DNA of 64,000 nt from Dietzia lutea. Lineage in GTDB: Bacteria > Actinomycetota > Actinomycetes > Mycobacteriales > Mycobacteriaceae. Below the pieces are notes generated by a model. The model was given only the letters and a program-made list of their open reading frames with translations. It searched no databases and was not told where the DNA came from. Within the stretch, counting starts at the first letter, position 1. Each line of letters starts with the position of its first letter. Location of the stretch: the NCBI RefSeq assembly GCF_003096075.1, contig NZ_CP015449.1, positions 930,001 through 994,000 of the forward strand, in the 5' to 3' direction. Below are positions 19,387-28,722 of the stretch, one piece after another. The position numbers were made by a program, and so were the translations under genes.

Positions 19387-20556
19387 TCAGTCTCGCGCAG
19401 CCGCGACCCGCCCCATACGTGTAAACGCCTCGGAGAGAAGCTCTTCGGAGCAGGCGAAGTTCACGCGGGCGAAGCCCTTGCCCTGGGAACCGAAGGCCGG
19501 CCCGGGGCTCAGGGCGACCCGGCCTTCGTCGAGGAACGCGGCGGCGGGGTCGTCGCCCAGACCCGGGTAGGCGCGCAGATCGATCCACGCGACGAACCCC
19601 GCATCGGGCCGACGCCACCGCGCCCGGGGCAGGTGCTCGGCGAGTAGCCGCTCCATCAGGTCGAGATTGGAGGAGAGAGCGGCTCGCATGTCGACGAGCC
19701 AGTCGAGGGACTCGGTGAGCGCGGCCTCGGCGGCGAGGGCGCCGAAGTGCCCCACTGCTCCGGACAGAGCCGAACGCGGGATGGCGAACTTCTCGGGATT
19801 GCCGTTGACGACGAACGCGCACTTCAACCCGGCGAGGTTGAACGCCTTGGACGCCGACGAAATCGCCAATCCAACTTCGCGGGCGGTCTCCGAGACCGCC
19901 AGGAACGAGACGAAGTCCACGTCCGGCATGGCCAGGGGCGCCCAGATCTCGTCCGACACCACCACGGCGTCGTGCCGGGCGGCGATCTGGGCGAGCTCGC
20001 CCAACTCCGCCTGCGAGTGGAGGACGCCCGTGGGGTTGTGCGGATGACTCAACAGGACCGCCCGGGCCCCGCCCGCCAACGCCTGCTCGATGCCCGCCAG
20101 ATCGAGGCGCGGGTCCTCGCCGTCGTGACCGATCAACGGCGCCGCGACCGGTGACATCCCCACGCGCCGGATCCACGGTCCGAACGGCATGTACACCGGC
20201 GGCGTGTACACGACACCGCTCCCGGCCGGCAGGATGCGCGCCAGCGACTCGCGAACGCCGACCCCCACGTCGTTGACCGGGACCACGGTGTCCTCCGGCA
20301 CCTCGTACCCGAACCGCGAGTAGTACCGCGCGCACACCCCGGCCAACCGCTCGATCTCCGTGAAGTACCCGGTGTCCCCGTCGGCGACGGCGGCGGCGAG
20401 ACGATCCCGGATCGCGGGAGCCAGCAGGACGTCGGTCTCGGCGACGAACAGCGGCAGCACGTCCTCCGGGTACGCCTGCCACTTCTGGCTGCGGCGCCTG
20501 CGCAGGACGGACTCGGGGACATCCAGGGGGAACGGCACGTGGGGCATCCTTCTCAT
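19387..20556 (-). CDS. MalY/PatB-type PLP-dependent C-S lyase (cystathionine beta-lyase)
   Basis: Fold-type I PLP enzyme of the MalY/PatB subgroup, 389 residues. It probably cleaves cystathionine or other cysteine S-conjugates. The cofactor Lys is about residue 237 in SSASKAFNLAGLK. The LSHPHNPTG loop, the SDEIWAPL stretch that binds the pyridine nitrogen and a C-terminal Arg in GKGFARVNFAC are all present. The start may be this ATG or the one three codons later (20547). It lies downstream of the iron-regulated HtaA gene promoter but on the same strand as that gene, with about 157 bp between them. Confidence 0.85.
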   Translation of the reverse strand: MRRMPHVPFPLDVPESVLRRRRSQKWQAYPEDVLPLFVAETDVLLAPAIRDRLAAAVADGDTGYFTEIERLAGVCARYYSRFGYEVPEDTVVPVNDVGVGVRESLARILPAGSGVVYTPPVYMPFGPWIRRVGMSPVAAPLIGHDGEDPRLDLAGIEQALAGGARAVLLSHPHNPTGVLHSQAELGELAQIAARHDAVVVSDEIWAPLAMPDVDFVSFLAVSETAREVGLAISSASKAFNLAGLKCAFVVNGNPEKFAIPRSALSGAVGHFGALAAEAALTESLDWLVDMRAALSSNLDLMERLLAEHLPRARWRRPDAGFVAWIDLRAYPGLGDDPAAAFLDEGRVALSPGPAFGSQGKGFARVNFACSEELLSEAFTRMGRVAAARD

Positions 20557-20584
20557 CCGGGGGCGAGCGGAACCCTCAGGCTAC

Positions 20585-21193
20585 TCAGCTCCCGGGCACG
20601 AACCCCGGGTACACCCACACGTCCAGGTATCGGGAATCGGTTCGGAACGGGGCGAACGGCATGAGTGAGACCCACGTGCCGGTGGCGAAGCCGGGGACGG
20701 TGCCGCCGGGGATGAAGACGCCGCCCGACGTGGTGGGCCACCCTCTCTCGGTGGCCAGAGCGTAAGCGCCCCGGACGCTCCCGTCGGCCGCGGACCCGGT
20801 CGATCCGGTGATCACGTCCCCGAGAACGGTGACGCGGTCGAGCCTGTGCGGCACCCCCGACGGGTCGCGCTGCCAGCAGTCCGATCCCTCGAGCACGTAG
20901 TTGGAGCACCAGATCTCCGTGTCCGTGCCGAACGGGGAGAGCACGCGCATGGGCGCGCTGTTCGGGGCCCAGAAATGCGGGTCCGACGGCGTGATGGCGT
21001 ACGGCCAGTACGAGAGCTCGGCCCACTTGTTCGGGCCCTCGGTGGCGGGCGGGAACGGGCGGTCCGCCGGCCAGGCGGGATCGTCCAGGGACTGGGCGGA
21101 AGCGGCGGGCGCGACGCCCGCCGCGAGGGCGAGTGCGGCGGCGCCGGCGGCTATGACGCGGGCGGTGGCGCGGGATGTGACGCGGGAGGACAT
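20585..21193 (-). CDS. Secreted protein of unknown function
   Basis: I do not recognise this family. The 202-residue protein has a strong signal peptide (residues 1-34, ending PAASA). The mature part is rich in Trp, Pro and Gly, carries two Cys (about 95 and 105, in WCSNYVLEGSDCW) that could form a disulfide, and repeated aromatic motifs such as SYWPYAI, HFWAPN and DVWVYPGFVPG. A compact extracellular beta-rich domain is likely. It lies 28 bp upstream of the C-S lyase gene, so the two may share a transcript. It is divergent from the nitrate operon. Confidence 0.7.
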   Translation of the reverse strand: MSSRVTSRATARVIAAGAAALALAAGVAPAASAQSLDDPAWPADRPFPPATEGPNKWAELSYWPYAITPSDPHFWAPNSAPMRVLSPFGTDTEIWCSNYVLEGSDCWQRDPSGVPHRLDRVTVLGDVITGSTGSAADGSVRGAYALATERGWPTTSGGVFIPGGTVPGFATGTWVSLMPFAPFRTDSRYLDVWVYPGFVPGS

Positions 21194-21253
21194 GCCTCAG
21201 TCCACCACGGCCGGGGCCCCCTCACAGGCGGAACGGCCGCACGTGAGTACACC

Positions 21254-21269
21254 GTGACGGGACCGTCAC
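21254..21269. promoter_or_regulatory. Palindromic activator site upstream of narK (GlnR/NnaR candidate)
   Basis: GTGACGGGACCGTCAC is a perfect 7-bp inverted repeat with a 2-bp spacer. It also reads as AC-n9-AC and as GTNAC-n6-GNNAC, the pattern known for GlnR sites in actinobacteria. The core ACGGGACCGT recurs upstream of nirB at the same distance from a -10 box. Confidence 0.65.
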
Positions 21270-21300
21270 CACGAGTAGCGCAGGGGAAACAGCCCGTTCC

Positions 21301-21306
21301 TACGGT
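21301..21306 (+). promoter_or_regulatory. Candidate -10 box of the narK operon
   Basis: TACGGT fits TANNNT and lies exactly 31 nt after the palindrome. The expected -35 position (about 21278) has no consensus, which fits an activator-dependent promoter. The start site would fall near 21313, giving a leader of about 48 nt. Confidence 0.5.
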
Positions 21307-21360
21307 TGCCCGCACGGGGCACCGGACAGGGGAGCCCACCGGCGGGGAGGGGCCACGCGC

Positions 21361-22803
21361 ATGACGCGCTCACGCACGATCGAGAACTGGGATCCGGAGG
21401 ACCGGCGACAGTGGGATTCGGGCGGTCGACGCATCGCCGTACGCAACCTCTACTGGTCGGTGTTCGCCGAGCACGTCGGGTTCTCGGTGTGGACCCTCTT
21501 CGCGGTCATGGTGCTGTTCATGCCGGAGGACGTCTACGGGCTCGACGCCCCGGACAAGTTCCTCGTCTCCGCGGTCGTCACCCTCACCGGCGCGTTCCTG
21601 CGCATCCCCTACACGCTGGCCACGGCCACGTTCGGCGGTCGCAACTGGACCATGTTCTCCGCGTTCGTCCTGCTCATCCCGGCGGGCGCGATGCTGTGGA
21701 TCATGGCCAACCCGGGCCAGCCGCTGTGGCTGTACCTGGTGGTCGGCGCGCTCGCCGGCCTGGGCGGGGCCAACTTCGCCTCGTCCATGACCAACATCAA
21801 CGCCTTCTTCCCGCAGCGGATGAAGGGCTGGGCCCTGGGCCTCAACGCGGGCGGCGGCAACCTCGGCGTGGCCACCATCCAGGTGGTGGGGCTGCTGGTG
21901 ATCGCCGCCGCGGGTAACCGGTCGCCGCACTGGGTGATCGCGGTGTACCTGGTCCTGCTGGTCGTGGCCGGGATCGGCGCTGCGCTCAAGATGGACAACC
22001 TCGGCCACCAGACGGTCGACGTGGCGAGCATGCGCGACGTGGCCACCGACCGCGACGGCTGGGTCCTGTCACTGCTCTATATCGGTACCTTCGGCTCGTT
22101 CATCGGCTTCAGCTTCGCGTTCGGGCAGATGCTCACCATGACGTTCACCGGCAACGGCGAGTCCTCGTCGGACGCCGCCCTGCACGCCGCGCAGATCACG
22201 TTCCTCGGCCCGCTGCTCGGTTCGCTGACCCGCATGCTCGGTGGGCGCCTGGCCGACCGGTTCGGTGGCGCGCGGGTGACGCTGGCGACGTTCCTGGGCA
22301 TGGCCGTCACGACGGTCGCGCTGATCGTCACCTCGAGCATGCAGTCGGCCGACGGTGGCCGGCTCTCCGGCGGCGCGCTGGTGCTGTTCTTCGCGGCCTT
22401 CCTCACGTTGTTCGCGCTCACCGGGATGGGCAACGCGTCGGTCTACAAGATGATCCCCACCGTCTACGAGGCCCGCAGTCGGGGCCTGGACCTGCCGGAG
22501 GCGGCGCGGGCGGCGTGGTCGCGCGCCCACTCGGGGGCGTTGATCGGCGTGGCCGGCGCGGTCGGGGCCTTCGGCGGCTTCCTCATCAACATGACCCTGC
22601 GCAGCTCGTACCAGTCGTCGGGATCGGCGACGGCGGCGTTCGTGGTGTTCACCGCCTTCTACGTGGTGGCAGCCGTTGTCACCCGGGCCGTGTACCTGCG
22701 GCGCCCGACCGCCGCGCCCGCGCCGGTGGCCACCGGGACGTCGCCGGTGGGGGCGGCCGGCGCCGCGCCGAGCGCGGCGGAGCCGGTCCCCGCCACGCGC
22801 TGA
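21361..22803 (+). CDS. narK: Nitrate/nitrite transporter (NarK/NasA family, MFS)
   Basis: Twelve-helix major facilitator that imports nitrate and possibly exports nitrite, 480 residues. The nitrate signature is clear: NFASSMTNINAFFPQRMKGW then GLNAGGGNLGVA near residues 139-180, with a second glycine-rich loop GMGNASVYKMIP near 360. GGGGAGGGG lies about 10 nt upstream of the ATG. It heads the narK-nasA-nasB-nnaR run. A 14-bp tandem duplication covers the stop codon. Confidence 0.93.
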   Translation: MTRSRTIENWDPEDRRQWDSGGRRIAVRNLYWSVFAEHVGFSVWTLFAVMVLFMPEDVYGLDAPDKFLVSAVVTLTGAFLRIPYTLATATFGGRNWTMFSAFVLLIPAGAMLWIMANPGQPLWLYLVVGALAGLGGANFASSMTNINAFFPQRMKGWALGLNAGGGNLGVATIQVVGLLVIAAAGNRSPHWVIAVYLVLLVVAGIGAALKMDNLGHQTVDVASMRDVATDRDGWVLSLLYIGTFGSFIGFSFAFGQMLTMTFTGNGESSSDAALHAAQITFLGPLLGSLTRMLGGRLADRFGGARVTLATFLGMAVTTVALIVTSSMQSADGGRLSGGALVLFFAAFLTLFALTGMGNASVYKMIPTVYEARSRGLDLPEAARAAWSRAHSGALIGVAGAVGAFGGFLINMTLRSSYQSSGSATAAFVVFTAFYVVAAVVTRAVYLRRPTAAPAPVATGTSPVGAAGAAPSAAEPVPATR

Positions 22804-22818
22804 CCGCCACGCGCTGAC
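22791..22818 (+). repeat. 14-bp tandem duplication across the narK stop codon
   Basis: CGCCACGCGCTGAC occurs twice in direct succession (22791-22804 and 22805-22818). The first copy holds the last codons and the stop TGA of narK. Confidence 0.85.
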
Positions 22819-22872
22819 CGGCCGCGGGGGCGGTGCGACGAGACCGACGAGGACGACGACGAGGAGATCACC

Positions 22873-25016
<2,144 letters not shown>

Positions 25017-25020
<4 letters not shown>

Positions 25021-26519
25021 GCGCGGCCGTGGTCCGGCAGGCACCCCGCCGCGTGGTGATCGTCGGCGCGGGGATGGCGGCCGCGCGCCTCGCCGAGGAA
25101 CTGCGCGCGGGCGAGCCCGACCCGGCGCGGCTGTCGGTCACCGTGCTCGGCGCCGAGGCGGAGGAGCCGTACAACCGCATCATGCTCTCCCACGCCGCCG
25201 CGGCGTCCGGTGCTGCCGGGGCCCCCGGTGCTGCCGGTGGCGCGACCCCGGTGGCGCGGCTCAAGCCCGCCGGGTGGTGGGACCGTCACGACATCACCCT
25301 GCGCACCTCGGCGCCCGTCGCGGCGCTCGACCGCGTCACGTGCGAGGTCGAGCTCGCGGGCGGCGAGCGGGTCGGCTACGACCACCTCGTCCTGGCCACC
25401 GGCGCCGCGCCCCGCATCCCGCCCGTCGACGGCATCCGCTCACCCGGCGGCGGCCTCGCGCCCGGCGTGTTCACCCTCCGGGACGCCGCGGGTCAGAGAG
25501 AGCTGACCGCTCATCTCGCGGCCCACCCGGGGCCCGTCGCGATCGTCGGTGCGGGCTTCATCGGCCTCGAGGTCGCCTGCGCACTGGCCGCGGCCGGGCA
25601 CGACGTCGTCGTCGTCCATCCCCGCGCCTGGCCCATGAACGGCTGCCTCGACGCCGGCGCCGGCGCCGTCCTGGTCCGCTCCCTCGCCGCGCTCGGCGTG
25701 CGGACGGTGACCGGCGCGCGCGCCACGAGCTGGGACGGGGCGACGTTGAGACTCGACGACGGCGAGGTGCGCTGCCGCACGGTCGTCCTCACCGCCGGGT
25801 CCGCGCCCCGGGCGGACCTCGCGCGCGACGCCGGCCTGGAGGTGGGCCACGGCGTGGTCGTCGACGACGAGCTCACCACCAGCGATCCCGCCATCAGCGC
25901 GATCGGCGACTGCGCTCAGCACCGGGGCGTCGTCAGCGGCCTGGTGGCCCCGGCGTGGGACCAGGCCGTCGTACTGGCCGCGCGACTGAGCGGCGCCGAC
26001 CCCGACGCCCGATACTCCGGCGGCACCCCGGTCACCAGGCTCAAGGCGCACGGGCTCGACGTGGTCGCGCTGGGCGAGTTCGCGGAGGACGTCTACGGCT
26101 CGGCGGGCGGCGACGACGAGGCCACCGAGGTCACCACACTCTGCGAGCCCGCGCGCGGTCGCTACGCGCGCGTCGACGTGGTGGCCGGCCGCGTGGTGGG
26201 CGCCGCGTTGATCGGCCACCCCGAGCCGGTCGGCGTGCTCACCCAGCTGTACGAGAACGCCCTGCCCGTGCCGGACGACGTGGTGTCGGTGATCCTGGGG
26301 CGCGCCGAGGCGGTGGCCGCTCAGACGCCGTCGACCATGCCCGCCGCCGCGGTGGTGTGCCGCTGCAACGGGGTCAGCAAGGGCGACCTCGTCGCGGCGT
26401 GGGCCGACGGCGCCCGCGACCGCGACGCGCTGGCCGAGAGCACCCGCGCCGGAACGGGTTGCGGCGGGTGTTCGGCGGCGGTCGAGGGGATCTGCGGGTG
26501 GCTCGCGGCGGCGGGGTAG
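25017..26519 (+). CDS. FAD/NAD(P)-dependent reductase with BFD [2Fe-2S] domain (NasB-like electron donor)
   Basis: Predicted electron-transfer partner of the nitrate reductase, 500 residues. It resembles the front half of NirB: an FAD Rossmann motif VVIVGAGMAAARLAEEL near residue 12, the EEPYNRIMLS motif, a NAD-binding motif VAIVGAGFIGLEVA near 176, the GDC flavin motif near 300, and a C-terminal BFD-like [2Fe-2S] domain with CRCNGVSKGDL and TGCGGC. It lacks the siroheme domains. The GTG start overlaps the nasA-type gene's stop (GTGA). A short Ala/Gly run near residues 60-75 is low complexity. Confidence 0.85.
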
Positions 26520-26572
26520 AGCGCAGCGGGTTAGGGCCGGGTGGAGGAATCGGACCAGTGGAGGAGACGGAG

Positions 26573-27775
26573 ATGAGCGGCGCGACCGGCGGGCGGCGAA
26601 ACACCCCGGCAACAGAGATCGGCCATGATGGGGGAGTGACCGATTCCGACGTGACCACCGCCGGCACCGATCTCCCGCTCCTGGGGCGCACGGTCGCCGT
26701 CACCGCCGCCCGGCGGGCCTCTGAGCAGCGCACCCTGCTCGAGCGCCGCGGCGCGACCGTCCTGCACGCGCCCGCGATGCACATGATCCCCATCGCCGAG
26801 GACTCCGTGGTCCGCGAGGCCACCGAGCGACTGCTCGCCACGCCCGCCGACCTCATGGTGCTCACCACCGCCGCGGGCGTGCGATGGTGGATGCAGGTGT
26901 GCGAGGAGTGGGGCCTGGCCGGGCAGCTGCTCGAGCTGATGGGTCGGATCCCGCTGTACTCGCGCGGTCCCAAGACGACCGGGGCGATCCGGGCCGCCGG
27001 CCTGCGGGAGCACGCCTCCGCGGTCAGCGAGGCCAGCCCGGAGCTCCTGGAGATGCTGCTCGAGCGGGGCGTCGCGGGGCTGACGATCGGCGTGCAGGTG
27101 CAGGGCGCGGGTTCCGGCTGGAACCCCATGGCCCCCCTGCTCGACGGCCTGCGGGACGCGGGCGCCGACGTGATCGAGGTGCCCGTCTACCGGTGGGAGC
27201 TCCCGGAGGATCTCGCCGCGCTCGACGAGCTCGTGACCACGATCGCCCGTCACGGCGTTGACGGCGTGACGTTCACCGCCGCGCCGGCGGTCGTGGCCGT
27301 GCTCTCGCGTGCGGACGCGCTCGGGCTGCTCGACGACCTGCTCGACGCGCTGCGCGGCCCCGTCGCCGCCCTGTGCGTGGGCCCGGTGACCGCGGCCCCG
27401 CTGGCAGACCTGGACGTGCCGTTCACCTGCCCCGACCGGATGCGCCTGGGTTCGCTCATGCGGCACACCACCGACGAGCTCGCCGCCCGGACGGCGCCGA
27501 TCGACGTGGCCGGGCACCAGCTGACCGTGTGCGCGGCGGCGGTGCTGGTCGACGGCCGACCGGTCGAGGTCACGCCGGCCCAGCTCGCGCTGTTGCGGGT
27601 GCTCGCGCGGCGCCCGGGGGCGTGCGTGAGCAGGGACGAGCTGCTCGCGGCGCTGCCCGGCGACGGCACCGACCCGCACGCGGTGGAGACCGCGATGGGC
27701 CGCCTCCGCCGGGCGCTCGGCGTGCCGGACCTCGTGACGACCGTCGTCAAGCGCGGCTATCGGCTCACCATCTGA
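26573..27775 (+). CDS. nnaR: HemD-like / winged-helix regulator of nitrate assimilation
   Basis: Predicted transcription factor, 400 residues, that fuses a uroporphyrinogen-III synthase (HemD) fold (about 40-290) to an OmpR/PhoB-type winged helix (about 300-400, with EVTPAQLALLRVLARRPGACV and VVKRGYRLTI). The family includes NnaR of Streptomyces and mycobacteria, which controls nitrate/nitrite assimilation with GlnR; Rv0260c is the tuberculosis relative as I recall. The ATG at 26573 has GGAGACGG upstream; GTG 26636 is an alternative. It is the last gene of the nitrate operon. Whether the HemD half senses a tetrapyrrole is unknown. Confidence 0.82.
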   Translation: MSGATGGRRNTPATEIGHDGGVTDSDVTTAGTDLPLLGRTVAVTAARRASEQRTLLERRGATVLHAPAMHMIPIAEDSVVREATERLLATPADLMVLTTAAGVRWWMQVCEEWGLAGQLLELMGRIPLYSRGPKTTGAIRAAGLREHASAVSEASPELLEMLLERGVAGLTIGVQVQGAGSGWNPMAPLLDGLRDAGADVIEVPVYRWELPEDLAALDELVTTIARHGVDGVTFTAAPAVVAVLSRADALGLLDDLLDALRGPVAALCVGPVTAAPLADLDVPFTCPDRMRLGSLMRHTTDELAARTAPIDVAGHQLTVCAAAVLVDGRPVEVTPAQLALLRVLARRPGACVSRDELLAALPGDGTDPHAVETAMGRLRRALGVPDLVTTVVKRGYRLTI

Positions 27776-27800
27776 GCGGTCGCGGCGGCCTGCGACGGGC

Positions 27801-27876
27801 GCGGGCGGCTCGCGGCGGGGCGGCGGCCTTCGGCGGGTGCGGGCGGCTCGCGGCGGGGCGGCGACCTTCGGCGGGC
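27801..27876 (+). repeat. Two tandem 38-bp GC-rich units
   Basis: Units at 27801-27838 and 27839-27876 differ at two positions. Each begins GCGGGCGGCTCGCGGCGGGG. They open the 467-bp gap between nnaR and nirD and code for nothing recognisable. Confidence 0.8.
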
Positions 27877-27880
27877 GATC

Positions 27881-28009
27881 TCGCAGCGCGACTGCCGCGA
27901 GGTGCGCTGGCTCTTCGGCTCGCGCTGGCTGAAGGGTCCATTCGGCCAGCGCACCCGGGCTGTGTTCGAGCAGTCCGGCAGCGTAGGTCGAAGAGGCAGC
28001 GCGATCGGG
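27881..28009 (+). repeat. 129-bp direct repeat, copy 1
   Basis: The copy matches 28106-28234 at an offset of 225 bp with only a few mismatches. It contains a 12-bp stem, GCGCTGGCTGAA (27922-27933) with TTCGGCCAGCGC (27941-27952), around the loop GGGTCCA. Its last 17 bases form the left arm of a terminator hairpin that copy 2 lacks. Confidence 0.85.
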
Positions 28010-28026
28010 CGGGGTCGCGCTGCCTC
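27993..28026 (+). terminator. Terminator in the nnaR-nirD gap
   Basis: GAGGCAGCGCGA (27993-28004) pairs perfectly with TCGCGCTGCCTC (28015-28026), followed by TTTG. It lies about 215 nt after nnaR and could also act on the convergent nirD transcript. Confidence 0.75.
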
Positions 28027-28105
28027 TTTGTCAGCGGCCGGGCGTTCCCGCAGCGCATCCGCTCGGCTGCGGGCCTCCTGCGGGCCGGTGTGGCCTCCGG
28101 CGAGC

Positions 28106-28234
28106 TCGCAGCGCGAGTCCCGCGAGGTGCGCTGGCTCTTCGGCTCGCGCTGGCTGAAGGGTCCATTCGGCCAGCGCACCCGGGCTATGTTCGAGCAGTC
28201 CGGCAGCGTAGGTCGAAGAGGCAGCGCGACCGGG
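28106..28234 (+). repeat. 129-bp direct repeat, copy 2
   Basis: Second copy of the unit at 27881, ending 9 bp before the nirD stop codon. The 12-bp hairpin is conserved at 28147-28177. The terminator's right arm is missing, so the half-arm GAGGCAGCGCGA at its end stays unpaired. Confidence 0.85.
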
Positions 28235-28242
28235 AGTTCGCC

Positions 28243-28644
28243 CTACGCAGCGGTGGCGCGGGCGTGGCGGACCGCGGGCTCGGTCGCCACGTAGACCGTG
28301 CCGTCCTCGGCGACCCGGGTGGGGAACACCGAGATCCCGCGGGACGGGTCGTCGAGGCCGCGACCGTCCTCGAGCGCGTACGCCTGCTTGCCGATGGGCG
28401 AGATCACGGCGGGGACGCCAGCACGGTCGCCCACGAGCCCGCGGCTCATCACGGCCGCCCGGGCGACGGGATCGATGTTGCAGACGGCGTGCACCTCGCC
28501 GTCGTCGAGCTTGTACACCGCCACCTGGCGCCCGTCGGGCAGCAGGGCGGCGACCCCGCGCCCGGCGATGAGGCGGTCGACAGCGCAGACGGCGATCTCG
28601 GGGGCGGCGCCGGCGCGGGCGGGGCGGGACAGGGTTGCGGTCAT
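28243..28644 (-). CDS. nirD: Nitrite reductase [NAD(P)H], small subunit (Rieske-like)
   Basis: Small partner of NirB in the six-electron reduction of nitrite to ammonium, 133 residues. It has the Rieske-type beta fold of NirD (IAVCAVDRL, AVYKLDDGEVHAVCNIDP, VISPIGKQAYALEDGRGLDD) but, as expected for NirD, not the CxH...CxxH cluster ligands. The ATG has GAGGAG seven bases upstream. It follows nirB by 78 bp on the same strand. Its stop lies next to the second 129-bp repeat. Confidence 0.92.
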   Translation of the reverse strand: MTATLSRPARAGAAPEIAVCAVDRLIAGRGVAALLPDGRQVAVYKLDDGEVHAVCNIDPVARAAVMSRGLVGDRAGVPAVISPIGKQAYALEDGRGLDDPSRGISVFPTRVAEDGTVYVATEPAVRHARATAA

Positions 28645-28722
28645 GGCGAACTCCTCGGGTGTGGGCGGGTGGATGTCGGGTCGAAGGCGGGGACGGGGGC
28701 CCGGCGCGTCGGGCGCGTGTGC

